Assembly: GCF_013410945.1 (NCBI RefSeq)
Contig: NZ_JACCCH010000001.1
Location: 1,364,001-1,428,000 of the forward strand
Source: Leifsonia sp. AK011
Lineage (GTDB): Bacteria > Actinomycetota > Actinomycetes > Actinomycetales > Microbacteriaceae
Direction: 5' to 3'
Length of the DNA: 64,000 bases
This document shows, in pieces, positions 50,499 to 59,862 of the stretch. Made by a program: the position numbers and the translations under genes. Positions within the stretch are counted from its first letter, which is position 1; the number at the start of each line of letters is the position of its first letter. Below the pieces are notes generated by a model. It worked only from the letters and a program-made list of their open reading frames with translations, was not told the origin of the DNA and did no database searches.

Positions 50499-51692
50499 CT
50501 ACCTCAGTGTCGCGAGCTGGCTCGCCGCGCGCTCCAGCACGTCTTCGCGCTTGCAGAAGGCGAATCGGATGAGACTGCGGTAGCCGTCCCGGTGCTCCTC
50601 CCGTACGAACGCGGTCACCGGGACGCCAACCACCCCGGCGCGGGCGGGTAGCTGTCGGCAGAACTCGGCGCCATCCGTGATGCCGAGGGGTGCGGCATCC
50701 GCGATCACGAAGTACCCGGCCTGCGGCGAGAGCACCTCGAAGCCCGCGCTGCGCAGGCCGCCCGAGAGGAGCGCACAGCGATGCGCGAGGGATGTCGCGG
50801 CCCCTTCGAAGTACGAGTCCGGAAGTCGGAGCCCCACGGCGATTGCCGGTTGGAACGGGCCCCCATTCACGTAGGTGAGGTACTGCTTGACGGCGATGAT
50901 GGGTGCGAGAAGCCGGTGCGGGGCCGTGATCCAGCCGATCTTCCATCCGGTCGTGCTGAAGGTCTTGCCCCCACTCGAGATGGAGACAGTGCGTTCGCGT
51001 GCGCCCGGGAGGGTCGCGATGGGCACGTGCGGTACGCCGAACGTCAGGTGTTCGTAGACCTCGTCGGTGACGATGATCGCGTCGTGCCGGTGGGCGAGCT
51101 CAACGATGAGCTCGAGGGTGCCGCGGTCGAAGATCGTGCCCGTGGGGTTATGAGGCGAGTTGACGATGATGAGCCGCGTGCGGTCGGTGACCGCATCGCG
51201 GAGCGCATCGAGGTCCGGACGGAAATCCGGCGCGGGGAGTGGCACGGTGACGAGTTCTGTGCGGGCGAGGGCGGCAGTGGCGCCATAGGCGTCGTAGAAG
51301 GGCTCGAACACCACGACCTGGTCGCCCTCCTCGGTGAGGGCGAGGATGGTGGCGGCGAGGGCCTCGGTCGCACCCGCGGTGACGAGTACCTCTGTGTCTG
51401 GGTCGACAGCCAGTCCGTAGAAGCGCTGCTGGTGCTCCGAGATCGCCAGGCGGAGGTCTGGCATCCCGAGCCCAGGCGGGTATTGGTTGATACCGTCGCT
51501 GATCGCCTGGCGTGCTGCAGCGAGAACTTCGGGCGGACCGTCGTCGTCCGGGAAGCCCTGACCGAGGTTGATGGCCCCGGTTGCGGTGGCGAGTGCGGAC
51601 ATCTCGGCGAAGATTGTGGGGCTGAGTTCGCCGCCGTCGCCGAGGAGCATCGCGCCGCGTGCGGCACGCTCCCAGGAACCGGATACAGTCAT
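50499..51692 (-). CDS. Class I/II PLP-dependent aminotransferase
   Basis: A 397-residue aminotransferase: NLGQGFPDDDGPPEVL, NQYPPGLGMPDLRLAI, VTAGATEALAATI, NSPHNPTGTIFDR, VTDEVYEHLTF and the PLP lysine in SISSGGKTFSTTGWKIGW. Closest in pattern to the DapC / kynurenine-oxoglutarate / methionine aminotransferase group. It could serve lysine synthesis (N-succinyl-diaminopimelate formation), but the substrate cannot be fixed. The frame is open upstream; ATG 51692 starts the homology, with TAGGCT eight bases before it. Convergent with the nitrilase. Confidence 0.87.
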   Translation of the reverse strand: MTVSGSWERAARGAMLLGDGGELSPTIFAEMSALATATGAINLGQGFPDDDGPPEVLAAARQAISDGINQYPPGLGMPDLRLAISEHQQRFYGLAVDPDTEVLVTAGATEALAATILALTEEGDQVVVFEPFYDAYGATAALARTELVTVPLPAPDFRPDLDALRDAVTDRTRLIIVNSPHNPTGTIFDRGTLELIVELAHRHDAIIVTDEVYEHLTFGVPHVPIATLPGARERTVSISSGGKTFSTTGWKIGWITAPHRLLAPIIAVKQYLTYVNGGPFQPAIAVGLRLPDSYFEGAATSLAHRCALLSGGLRSAGFEVLSPQAGYFVIADAAPLGITDGAEFCRQLPARAGVVGVPVTAFVREEHRDGYRSLIRFAFCKREDVLERAASQLATLR

Positions 51693-51792
51693 CGGCTGCG
51701 AGCCTACTGGCAATCGAAAGTTGCCTTGCAGCCGGTCCATATACAACGCACAGGTTCGCGGTGGAGTCTTGCAACGCTGAAAGGAGCACCCC

Positions 51793-53391
51793 ATGGCTGA
51801 GACCCCCGAGACCACACCCGAAACGCCCGACGAGACGACTGCGACGTCGTCCGAGGCTGCCCACACCGCCCCCCAGAACTCCGTGCCCGAGAGCACCGAA
51901 GCGCCCGATGCTGCCGCGTCCGCCGCTGTCGAGCCCGTAGCGCACACCCCAGCAGCGTCCGCCCCTGTCGAGCCCATCGTGCCTGCCCCCGTTGCGGCGC
52001 CGCCCGTGGCTCCTGCCGGGCAGGTCGCCGCGTACCCGCCCCCTGCCATCGCTACCGCTCCCACGGTGAACGCAGGACCGTCGTACCCGCCGCCGGCGCC
52101 GCCCGCCGACGGTCGACCCATCGACCCCGCCGCGCACCCCGCGCTGGCCAAGCAGAAGACCCGCTCCAACTTCACCGTCGGCGTCGTCGCCGCGGTAGCG
52201 GCCGCAGCCCTCATTGGCGGCGTCTCGGGTGCCGGCGTCGCATTCTGGGCCACGTCACTCAATGAGACGAGCCAGACCCCGGCCGCCGGTCCCGCCACCA
52301 TCACCGTCAACGACGCGGATGACGCGACCCTCATCACCGCGGTCGCGGCCAAGGCATCGCCGTCCGTCGTCACAATCTCCGTGTCATCCGACACCGCGGG
52401 AGGCACTGGCTCGGGTGTCATTCTCAGCGAAGACGGCTACATCCTCACCAACGCGCACGTCGTCACCCTGGACGGCGCTGCCGCGAATGCGACCATCAGC
52501 GTTCAGACCAATGACGGACGACTTCTCGACGCCTCTGTCGTGGGTGTCGATGCGATCTACGACCTCGCCGTGATCAAAGTCGATGACGTCACCGATCTGC
52601 AGCCCGCGACGTTCGCCGACTCGTCCGACCTCAACGTCGGCGACACCGCCATCGCGATCGGCGCACCCCTCGGCCTCGCCGGTACGGTGACCAATGGCAT
52701 CGTCAGTGCGCTCAACCGCAGCATCACGGTCGCCTCGTCCGCAGTGCCGGAGCAGCAGACCCCGGAGGACCAGCTCCCCGACCAGCAGGACCCGGAGCAG
52801 AGCCCGTTCGACTTCTGGAACTTCGACATGGGACAGGGACAGGGCCAGCAGCAGCTTCCCCAGCAGCAGCAGGCGTCATCCTCGATCTCCCTCTCCGTCA
52901 TCCAGACGGATGCCGCGATCAACCCCGGCAACTCGGGTGGTGCGCTCCTCAACTCCGACGGCGAGGTGATCGGTATCAACGTCGCCATCGCCACGGCGGG
53001 GTCGAGTTCGGATGGCTCCGGCAGCATCGGTGTCGGCTTCGCCATCCCGTCGTCGGTTGCGGAGCGCGTGTCCCAGGAGCTGATCTCGGAGGGTGTGGCA
53101 TCCCACGGTCTCCTCGGTGCGAACGTCTCCGATGTTGCCGACGACGAGGCCCAGGTGGATGCCACGGTTACGGGCGCGAGCATCATCGATGTGGTGCCCG
53201 GTGGTGCGGCCGCCGCCGCCGGACTGAAGGCAGGGGACATCATCACGGCCATCAACGGACTCCCCGTCACGAACCGCACCGACCTGACCGCCCAGGTGCG
53301 GGCGCTGCCCGCAGGGGCGGACGCGACGCTCAGCTACGTCAGGAACGGCAAGTCCGCCACGGCCGACGTCACACTCGGCGCGCTGGAGTAG
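51793..53391 (+). CDS. HtrA/DegP-like S1C serine protease with PDZ domain
   Basis: A 532-residue membrane-anchored protease. Residues ~1-130 are a Pro/Ala/Glu-rich cytoplasmic segment, then a helix (VGVVAAVAAAALIGGVSGAG). The trypsin-like domain has His in ILTNAHVV, Asp in YDLAVIKV and Ser in NPGNSGGALLN. Between strands is a Gln/Pro-rich insert (about 318-360; GQGQGQQQLPQQQQ). A PDZ domain follows (GGAAAAAGLKAGDIITAING). GAAAGGAGCACCCC precedes the ATG. Envelope protein quality control is the usual role. Confidence 0.9.
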   Translation: MAETPETTPETPDETTATSSEAAHTAPQNSVPESTEAPDAAASAAVEPVAHTPAASAPVEPIVPAPVAAPPVAPAGQVAAYPPPAIATAPTVNAGPSYPPPAPPADGRPIDPAAHPALAKQKTRSNFTVGVVAAVAAAALIGGVSGAGVAFWATSLNETSQTPAAGPATITVNDADDATLITAVAAKASPSVVTISVSSDTAGGTGSGVILSEDGYILTNAHVVTLDGAAANATISVQTNDGRLLDASVVGVDAIYDLAVIKVDDVTDLQPATFADSSDLNVGDTAIAIGAPLGLAGTVTNGIVSALNRSITVASSAVPEQQTPEDQLPDQQDPEQSPFDFWNFDMGQGQGQQQLPQQQQASSSISLSVIQTDAAINPGNSGGALLNSDGEVIGINVAIATAGSSSDGSGSIGVGFAIPSSVAERVSQELISEGVASHGLLGANVSDVADDEAQVDATVTGASIIDVVPGGAAAAAGLKAGDIITAINGLPVTNRTDLTAQVRALPAGADATLSYVRNGKSATADVTLGALE

Positions 53392-53468
53392 CCCCGTCGA
53401 GCAGATGGGGGTCGGCACAGCTCGCGCGATAGGCTGGGTCGACCCCACCGCTCGACGTAACGGACCCC

Positions 53469-54494
53469 ATGACTGCGCAGTCTGATGCACTTCCCGGTGT
53501 GTCATACGTGATGCCGGTACTCAATGAGGTCGACCACATCGAAGCCGCAGTGCGAAGTCTGACGGACCAGGACTACGCCGGTCCTTCAGAGATAGTGCTG
53601 GCTCTCGGGCCGAGTGTCGACGGTACGGATGAGGTCATCGCGAGGCTCTCGCAGGCTGACCATCGCATCCGTGCCGTTCGCAATGAGGCGGGGTCGACAC
53701 CGTCCGGCCTGAACGTCGCGATCCACGCCTCCACTCATCCGATCGTGATCCGTGTGGACGCACACTCCGTGCTTCCGAAGGACTACGCCAGAGTCGCCGT
53801 GCGCACGCTCCTCGAGACCGGCGCTGACAACGTCGGCGGGATCATGAAGGCCGTCGGCCGCACACCGTTCGAGAAGGCCGTCGCGCACGCGTACGGTTCC
53901 CCGGAGGGACTGGGTGGGACCCAGCACCACGTCGGAGGCAAGGCGGGCCCCGCGGAGACTGCCTACCTCGGCGTCTTCCGCCGTGACCGCCTCATCGCGG
54001 TCGGCCTGTTCGACGAGGGCATCAAACGTGGCCAGGATTGGGAACTCAACCGCAGGCTCCGCGCGGCCGGTGGCACGGTGTGGTTCACACCGGAGCTCGA
54101 AGTGGTCTATCGGCCGCGGTCATCGTTGCGACGTCTCATCCGCCAGTTCGTGGCGACCGGCATTTGGCGAGGCGAACTCGCGCGCAGGTTCGGGTCGGCC
54201 AATTCGCTCCGGTACTTCGTCCCGCCTCTGGCCGTTCTCGCCATCACTGTGGGGCTCATTCTCGCGATCGTCGGCCTCGCCACGGGGATCCCGTGGCTCG
54301 TCCTCTTCGCGGTGATCCCGGCGACGTATGCCCTCTTCGTGGTGGGGGCTTCCGCCGTTGCCGCACGTGAGGGGTTGCGCACCGCGCTCTGGTATCTCGT
54401 AGTGTTGCCCTGCATCCACTTCGGGTGGGGCACGGGATTCCTCCTCGGGTTCCTGGGCATCACGAAGAACATCAAGCAGTACACGGGAAGGTGA
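53469..54494 (+). CDS. Family 2 glycosyltransferase (ExoA-like) with C-terminal membrane helices
   Basis: A 341-residue GT-A enzyme: SYVMPVLNEVDHIEAAVRSL, the metal motif RVDAHSVLP (DxH/DxD type), and GIKRGQDWELNRRLRAAG with the catalytic-region acidic residues. Two to three membrane helices follow (LAVLAITVGLILAIVGL; LVLFAVIPATYALFVVG). It resembles ExoA of succinoglycan synthesis and starts the wall-glycopolymer cluster; four bases separate it from the next gene. Confidence 0.82.
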   Translation: MTAQSDALPGVSYVMPVLNEVDHIEAAVRSLTDQDYAGPSEIVLALGPSVDGTDEVIARLSQADHRIRAVRNEAGSTPSGLNVAIHASTHPIVIRVDAHSVLPKDYARVAVRTLLETGADNVGGIMKAVGRTPFEKAVAHAYGSPEGLGGTQHHVGGKAGPAETAYLGVFRRDRLIAVGLFDEGIKRGQDWELNRRLRAAGGTVWFTPELEVVYRPRSSLRRLIRQFVATGIWRGELARRFGSANSLRYFVPPLAVLAITVGLILAIVGLATGIPWLVLFAVIPATYALFVVGASAVAAREGLRTALWYLVVLPCIHFGWGTGFLLGFLGITKNIKQYTGR

Positions 54495-54498
54495 CCGC

Positions 54499-55299
54499 GT
54501 GGCCGAGTCCCGCCCCACGTCGATCGCGCAACTGCGAGAGGTGACCCAGCCCCCCGAGGTTCGGCTCAGGGCCAACGCCGAGCACTGGACGGCGTCGCTC
54601 TATCTCCGGGATATCTCTCCCTACCTCACGTGGCTCCTGCTGCGCACGAGCATCAGCGCCAACGGGGTTACGGGGCTCATGATCCTGGTCGGTTGGGCGA
54701 CGGCCCTCTCGCTCCTGATCCCGGGGATCGCTGGGGCCTCGCTGGCTCTCGTGCTCGGGCAGCTCCAGATGCTCGTGGACTGCAGCGACGGGGAGGTCGC
54801 GCGATGGCGCAACACCCGGTCGCCTGCTGGGGTGTTCCTCGACAAGGTGGGTCACTACACGACCGAGGCACTCATCGCCGTCGTGCTCGGAATCCGGGCC
54901 GCCGGATGGCCGCTCGAGTTCCCCGGCGACTTCGCCTGGACGACTGCGGGCTTCGCACTCGCGCTCATCATCGTGCTCAACAAGGCGCTCAACGACATGG
55001 TTCACGTCGCGCGTGCCAACGCCGGACTCGAGAAACTCAGCGATCGCAAGGGTGAGGCCGAACCCAGCCAGGCCCTCGTGGCCAAGCTGAGGCGGGCGGC
55101 CCGGTTCGTCCCGTTCCACCGGCTCTACCACTCTGTCGAGCTTACGATCCTCGTCTTCGTCGCGGCGATCGTCGGACTCTTCCTTCCTGACCCGCTTGCC
55201 GCGGACAGGGTTCTGCTCCTGGTGCTCCTGCCCCTTGCGGCGCTCGCACTCCTTGGTCACTTCGTCGCGATCGTCGCGTCCAAGAGGGTTCGCGCGTGA
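54499..55299 (+). CDS. CDP-alcohol phosphatidyltransferase family membrane enzyme
   Basis: A 266-residue protein with about six membrane helices. The family motif is DCSDGEVARWRNTRSPAG followed by VFLDKVGHY: Asp94, Asp97 and Asp115 are kept, but the fourth Asp (the catalytic base in known members) is His119. It transfers a phospho-alcohol from CDP-alcohol to a lipid or polymer hydroxyl. With the neighbouring GT2 and TagB/F-like genes this suggests phosphopolyol wall polymer synthesis. It overlaps the next gene by four bases. Confidence 0.78.
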   Translation: MAESRPTSIAQLREVTQPPEVRLRANAEHWTASLYLRDISPYLTWLLLRTSISANGVTGLMILVGWATALSLLIPGIAGASLALVLGQLQMLVDCSDGEVARWRNTRSPAGVFLDKVGHYTTEALIAVVLGIRAAGWPLEFPGDFAWTTAGFALALIIVLNKALNDMVHVARANAGLEKLSDRKGEAEPSQALVAKLRRAARFVPFHRLYHSVELTILVFVAAIVGLFLPDPLAADRVLLLVLLPLAALALLGHFVAIVASKRVRA

Positions 55300-56168
55300 C
55301 GGGTGTTCCCCGGGTGGGCGTGGTGTCCCTGTCGCAGGGCACCCGACCGGCCGACCTCGCGCGTGGGCTCGCGAGTCTCGCTGCCCAGGTTGACGTCGAG
55401 TTGGACGTGATCGTGGTCGGGAACGGCTGGGAGCCGACAGGGCTGCCGACCGGCGTGCGCTCACTGGCGCTGGCGGAGAATCTCGGCATCCCCGCGGGCC
55501 GTAACCGCGGAGCAGACCTCGTGGGTGGCGACTACATCTTCTTCCTCGACGACGATGCGAGCATCCCGTCGCCCACCTTCCTCGCCGACGCGATCGCGCA
55601 GCTCGAGAAGGATCCGACGATCGGACTTTTGCAGCCCCGGGTGGTCGACCCCAGCGGCAAAGAGAGTCCGCGGCGCTGGGTTCCGCGCATCCGCAAGGGC
55701 GACCCGGCGAGGTCGAGTCCGGTGTTCTCCGTGTGGGAGGGCGCGACACTGCTTCCCCGCACGGTGTTCGACTCCACGGGTGGTTGGGCTGAGCCGTTTT
55801 TCTACGCGCACGAGGGCATTGAGTTGGCCTGGAGGGTGTGGGATGCCGGCAAGCGCACCTGGTACGCCGGTGACCTCGTGGCACACCATCCCGCCATCGA
55901 GCCCACCCGCCACGAGTACTACTACCGTCTCAACGCCCGGAACCGGGTATGGCTGGCAAAACGCAATCTGCCCTGGATCCTTGTGCCGCTTTATGTCGGG
56001 AGCTGGACCGGGATCCAGATACTGCGCTGGGCGAGGCGACCCGCGGCGTTACGGGCGTGGTTCGGTGGATGGCTCGAGGGGTGGCGCACGGCGCCCGGTG
56101 GGCGGCGTGGCATCAGATGGGTAACGGTCTGGCGAATGACGCTCGCCGGCCGCCCACCGCTGGTCTGA
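55296..56168 (+). CDS. Family 2 glycosyltransferase
   Basis: A 290-residue GT-A enzyme. The nucleotide-sugar site is seen in VIVVGNGW, LGIPAGRNRGADLVGGDYI and FFLDDDASIPS (DDD in place of DxD). YAHEGIELAWRVWDAGKRTW is the acceptor/catalytic region (ED motif as HEGIEL). The C-terminus is basic and aromatic, probably membrane-associated (LVPLYVGSWTGIQIL). It is coupled to the CDP-alcohol enzyme by a GTGA overlap. Confidence 0.82.
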   Translation: MTGVPRVGVVSLSQGTRPADLARGLASLAAQVDVELDVIVVGNGWEPTGLPTGVRSLALAENLGIPAGRNRGADLVGGDYIFFLDDDASIPSPTFLADAIAQLEKDPTIGLLQPRVVDPSGKESPRRWVPRIRKGDPARSSPVFSVWEGATLLPRTVFDSTGGWAEPFFYAHEGIELAWRVWDAGKRTWYAGDLVAHHPAIEPTRHEYYYRLNARNRVWLAKRNLPWILVPLYVGSWTGIQILRWARRPAALRAWFGGWLEGWRTAPGGRRGIRWVTVWRMTLAGRPPLV

Positions 56169-56198
56169 TGCCTGATCTAATCGAAGAAGGAGGTGCGC

Positions 56199-57494
56199 GT
56201 GCCGCTGCTGCGTGATTTCAGGACGGCGAGGAAGGTTCTTCGCAATATTCTCCGGTCCCGTCGGACCCGCCGACAGGTCGCCCAGGAGGTTGCCCGTCGG
56301 CCGCATCCCGCCCCCGGCACGATCAAGATCGCCCTCTACTTCGCGGACGCACCCGTGAACCTGTACCAGGTGCGGCAGTGGTACGCGCCCCTCGCCGAGA
56401 TCAACCCTGATTGGCCCGTCGCGATCATCTCCCGCAGCCCGGGCTCGGTGCTCCAGCTGTGGAAGGAGTCGCCCGTTCCTGTGGTGTACCTGCGACAGGT
56501 GGCCGACCTCGAGCACTTCGTGCACAGCCAGGACATCCACATCGTCTTCTACGTCAACCAGAACGCCCGCAACTTCCAGATGTTCCGGTACGGCCGCATG
56601 TGGCACGTGTTCATCAACCACGGCGAGTCCGACAAGATGTACATGACCACGAACCAGTTCAAGGCCTATGACTACAGCCTCGTGGCGGGGGATGCCGCGG
56701 TCGATCGCCTCTCCCACCGACTCTGGGACTTCGACCTGGCCAAGCGCGCCATCCCGATCGGGCGGCCTCAGGCCGACCACTTCGCGGGGGAACTGCCTTA
56801 CACGCCCGACGAGCGCACCGTCGTGCTCTACGCGCCCACCTGGGAGGGTGACCGCGCTGCCGCCGCCTACGGCTCCATCGCCTCGCACGGCGTCGAACTC
56901 GTCTCGGCACTTCTCGCAACGGGGCGACACAGGGTGATTTACCGCCCGCACCCACGCAGCGGGGTTCTCGATGCCGAGTACGCCTCGGCCAATGCCGCGA
57001 TCATCGCGTCGATCGCGGCCGCCAATGCCGCCGACCCGTCAGCTCAGCACGTGTTCGACAACGGTCCAGAGCTCGGCTGGCAGCTCGTCGCCGCCGACGT
57101 GGCCATCACCGATATCTCGGCGATGGTCTACGACCGCCTCGCCACGGGAAAGCCGATCATCGTGACCCGTCCGGTCTCCCCGAGCGCCGATATCGATGAG
57201 GGCGGATTCCTCGGCTCGTGCGACTGGCTCGATGCCGGCGAGGCTGGCGACATCGTGGCGATCAGCGACAGGGTGCTCACCGACGAGGATGCCCGTGCCA
57301 GGCTCGCATTCTGGGCCGAGCGCCACTTCGGCGACACGTCGCCCGGTGCGGCAACCGCGCGATTCCGGGAGGCGATCGGCCACCTGATGGGGGAGTGGGA
57401 CCGGCATCACGCCATCCACGTGGGGGACCGCGAACCCAGCGAGAGCGACCCGTTCGACGACGAGGAAGACGACGAGGCTCTTCCCACCGAGTGA
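56199..57494 (+). CDS. TagB/TagF-like CDP-glycerol glycerophosphotransferase family protein
   Basis: A ~431-residue peripheral membrane GT-B enzyme. The family signature is clear: VLYAPTWEGDR, VIYRPHPRSG and AITDISAMVYDRLATGKPII. Known members add glycerol-phosphate (or ribitol-phosphate) units from CDP-polyols to teichoic acid linkage units or chains. The N-terminus is basic and probably binds the membrane. GTG 56199 is chosen over 56193 because AAGGAGG (56187-56193) then has normal spacing. The C-terminus is acidic (DDEEDDEALPTE). Confidence 0.85.
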   Translation: MPLLRDFRTARKVLRNILRSRRTRRQVAQEVARRPHPAPGTIKIALYFADAPVNLYQVRQWYAPLAEINPDWPVAIISRSPGSVLQLWKESPVPVVYLRQVADLEHFVHSQDIHIVFYVNQNARNFQMFRYGRMWHVFINHGESDKMYMTTNQFKAYDYSLVAGDAAVDRLSHRLWDFDLAKRAIPIGRPQADHFAGELPYTPDERTVVLYAPTWEGDRAAAAYGSIASHGVELVSALLATGRHRVIYRPHPRSGVLDAEYASANAAIIASIAAANAADPSAQHVFDNGPELGWQLVAADVAITDISAMVYDRLATGKPIIVTRPVSPSADIDEGGFLGSCDWLDAGEAGDIVAISDRVLTDEDARARLAFWAERHFGDTSPGAATARFREAIGHLMGEWDRHHAIHVGDREPSESDPFDDEEDDEALPTE

Positions 57495-57557
57495 GGCATA
57501 TATGCACGGTGTGTTGACGCTCTGGCTATCTTTCAGCGCGGCAAGTAGCAATGAGTC

Positions 57558-57872
57558 ATGCCCCACCACCTCTCCGAAGCAGCGCGCATTCTCGGAGAGC
57601 GCATCCGGGAGCAGCGACTCACGTTTGCCATCAGCCAGGACGACGTGGCCAACCTCGCGGGCATGAACGTCTCCAACTACGGCAAGATCGAGCGAGGTCT
57701 CAGTAATCCCACCTTCCACACCGTCGTGCGTATCGCTGCGGTCCTGGGGGTGGACCCCGGCAGTCTTCTCACGGGTCTCGATGAGAGCACACTCCCACGC
57801 ACCGCCGAGACCTTCACTGCCCGGGATTTCGTGCGCGAGCGCACCAAGAGGCGAACCGCACCCCACCGGTAG
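57558..57872 (+). CDS. XRE-family helix-turn-helix regulator
   Basis: A 104-residue protein with a Cro/C1-type domain: LGERIREQRLTFAISQDDVA, LAGMNVSNYGKIERGLSNPT and VVRIAAVLGVDPGSLLTG. A basic tail of ~30 residues follows. It lies 63 bases after the TagB/F-like gene; no matching operator was found. It could regulate the polymer cluster, but that is inferred from position only. Confidence 0.82.
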   Translation: MPHHLSEAARILGERIREQRLTFAISQDDVANLAGMNVSNYGKIERGLSNPTFHTVVRIAAVLGVDPGSLLTGLDESTLPRTAETFTARDFVRERTKRRTAPHR

Positions 57873-57878
57873 CCGACC

Positions 57879-58223
57879 CTAGAAGCTGACCCTCCAGAGG
57901 TACTCGACACCGTCCGGACGGAACCATCGCACCACGAGAATCGAATCTCGTGCGAGAGCTCGCCCGACGATGTCGACCTCGAGTGACTGGCCAGGGTCGA
58001 GCCGGGTGGGAGGATTGGCCCCCATGACTCCGGATCCGTGGAGGGTCAGGGTGACCCCGTGCAGGGGTTCGCCGCTGACGTTCGTGAAGCGATACACGTG
58101 TCCAGGGCCGCGGTCGACGGTGAGGGGAACGCGATAGGCGTGCTCGTGGCGCATGCCCTCACGGTAAAGCGCACGGGCGACCCCTGTGGATGCCACGAGC
58201 CACCCGATCTCAGGGGAGGACAA
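57879..58223 (-). CDS. Conserved-looking protein, unknown function
   Basis: A protein of at most 114 residues. The core, VDRGPGHVYRFTNVSGEPLH to VDIVGRALARDSILVVRWF, has a beta-sandwich look with HGVTLTLHGSGVMGANPP. The start is unsure: TTG 58223 begins immediately after the stop of the upstream gene; GTG 58196 or ATG 58154 (MRHEHAYRVPL) are alternatives. It is transcribed with the gene upstream. No function recognised. Confidence 0.6.
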   Translation of the reverse strand: MSSPEIGWLVASTGVARALYREGMRHEHAYRVPLTVDRGPGHVYRFTNVSGEPLHGVTLTLHGSGVMGANPPTRLDPGQSLEVDIVGRALARDSILVVRWFRPDGVEYLWRVSF

Positions 58224-59081
58224 CTACTCCGGTGACTGCTCTGGCGGCTGCTTCGGCGTGCGTCGTGGCAGCCTGGGCAGGCTCCGACGGGACTTCTCCG
58301 CTGTGACGCCCTTCGGCTCCCTGGGCTTCTTCGGCTTCTTGGGCTTCTTGGGCTCCTTCGGCGGCTTGGGTGCCTTCGGCTGCACGGCGAGCCACTCGGG
58401 GAACTCGGCGGGCGGGGCCGCGAATCCCTCGCGCGACGCCCGGATGATCTGCCTCCCCAGGAGGTGGTTGCCTCCACCGCCGATCACCGCTCCGATGCCG
58501 AACGGGATCATGCGTCCGACGACGTTCGTGCCCTGGGCCACCGAGAACTTCTTCAGGAACGTCTTCTTCACCTGGTCCGCGATGGGACCCATGACGGTGC
58601 GGGGGAGGGACTTCGTCACCATCTCGCCCCAGAAAGCCGTTTTGCCTGGCCCGCCTGTTGCCTGGCCCGCGAGTTGGCGGATGAGGTCGGTGCCCGCCGT
58701 TCCGAGCACCATCGTCATGACGAGCGCCCGCGCCCTGTCGGGGTCATCGACCACGATCCCGTGGATCTCGGTGACGGACTGCGCGAACAGCGCGCTCGCC
58801 TCCAGGAATCCCGCGGTCTCGACACCTGACAGCACGAGCGAGGTTCCGACTCCCACCGCGGGGATGACAGCGCTCGCGCCCACCGCGGCACCTCCACCCG
58901 TGACCGCCAGGAGGTACCGCCTCTCCAGGATCCGGATGATCTCGGCAGGCGTGGCATCCGGTCGACCGCGACGGATGCTTCGGATGTGTGCGAGCACCAC
59001 CGGCCGCTGGACCGTGAGTACCCGATCGATGCCGCGAACCATCATCGGGTTGGACACCGTCACGTCGGTCGGGGTAGCCAT
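58224..59081 (-). CDS. EcsC-like hydrophobic protein with Lys/Pro-rich tail (tentative)
   Basis: A 285-residue protein. The middle is Gly/Ala-rich with helices that could enter the membrane (GGGAAVGASAVIPAVGVG; NVVGRMIPFGIGAVIGGGGN), somewhat like EcsC-family proteins; this match is weak. The last ~45 residues are a basic tail of KP-repeats (APKPPKEPKKPKKPKKPREP), suited to binding an acidic polymer such as teichoic acid or nucleic acid. The ATG follows TAACGT (59088-59093) by six bases. Confidence 0.6.
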   Translation of the reverse strand: MATPTDVTVSNPMMVRGIDRVLTVQRPVVLAHIRSIRRGRPDATPAEIIRILERRYLLAVTGGGAAVGASAVIPAVGVGTSLVLSGVETAGFLEASALFAQSVTEIHGIVVDDPDRARALVMTMVLGTAGTDLIRQLAGQATGGPGKTAFWGEMVTKSLPRTVMGPIADQVKKTFLKKFSVAQGTNVVGRMIPFGIGAVIGGGGNHLLGRQIIRASREGFAAPPAEFPEWLAVQPKAPKPPKEPKKPKKPKKPREPKGVTAEKSRRSLPRLPRRTPKQPPEQSPE

Positions 59082-59121
59082 GGCCCAACGTTAATGGAGC
59101 GGGCTGGGAGGGTGCAGGGGT

Positions 59122-59862
59122 TTACGAACCGTAGTCGGCGGTGTAGCGATCGAGCACCTCGTTGATCGGGGCATCCAGCACGAGTGTGCCCTTGTCGAGG
59201 TAGAGACCGCGCTGGCAGAAACGCCGCAGATCGCGCTCGTTGTGTGACACGAAGAACAGCGTGCGTCCGCCCGCGAGCAGCTCCTCGATTCGCCGGTAGC
59301 ACTTCTCCCGGAAGGCCTTGTCGCCCACCGCGAGGACCTCGTCGACGAGGATGATGGGTTCCTCGAGCCTGGAGATGACGGCGAACGCGATGCGCACCTT
59401 CATGCCGCTCGAGAGGTGCTTGTAGGGGGTGTCGACGAAGTCGGCGATCTCGGCGAAGTCGATGATCTCGTCGAAGCGTTCGTCGATCTCCGCCCGTGAC
59501 ATCCCATGGAGGCCGGCCGTCAGATAAACGTTGTCGCGTACCGTCAGGTCGTCGACGAAGCCGCCGGTGATCTCGATGAGCGGCGCGACACCACCATGCA
59601 CCCCCACCCGACCCTCGTCGGGAAGGATGACCTCGGCCACGAGCTTCAGGAGCGTCGACTTGCCCTGTCCGTTTCGCCCCACCACGCCGATCGACTCTCC
59701 CGCGTGCACCGAGAACGTCACATCCCTCAGCGCCCAGAACTCGCCGGGACGTGTGCGACGCTGACGACCCGAGAGCAGGTCCTTGAAGCTGCGGCGCGAG
59801 CGCCTGTTCCTGCGGAACCGGATGCCAGCGCCCTCGACCGAGATCACGACCGGGGCATCCAC
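59122..59862 (-). CDS. ABC transporter ATP-binding protein (TagH/Wzt type)
   Basis: A 246-residue ATPase for polysaccharide/teichoic acid export. Walker A is GVVGRNGQGKSTLLKL, the signature is LSSGMKVRIAFAV and Walker B ILVDEVLAVGD, all as in TagH/Wzt. EITGGFVDDLTVRDNVYL is the family's Q-loop region. There is no C-terminal carbohydrate-binding domain. Its start shares one base with the end of the permease gene, so the pair is one operon. Confidence 0.88.
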   Translation of the reverse strand: MDAPVVISVEGAGIRFRRNRRSRRSFKDLLSGRQRRTRPGEFWALRDVTFSVHAGESIGVVGRNGQGKSTLLKLVAEVILPDEGRVGVHGGVAPLIEITGGFVDDLTVRDNVYLTAGLHGMSRAEIDERFDEIIDFAEIADFVDTPYKHLSSGMKVRIAFAVISRLEEPIILVDEVLAVGDKAFREKCYRRIEELLAGGRTLFFVSHNERDLRRFCQRGLYLDKGTLVLDAPINEVLDRYTADYGS

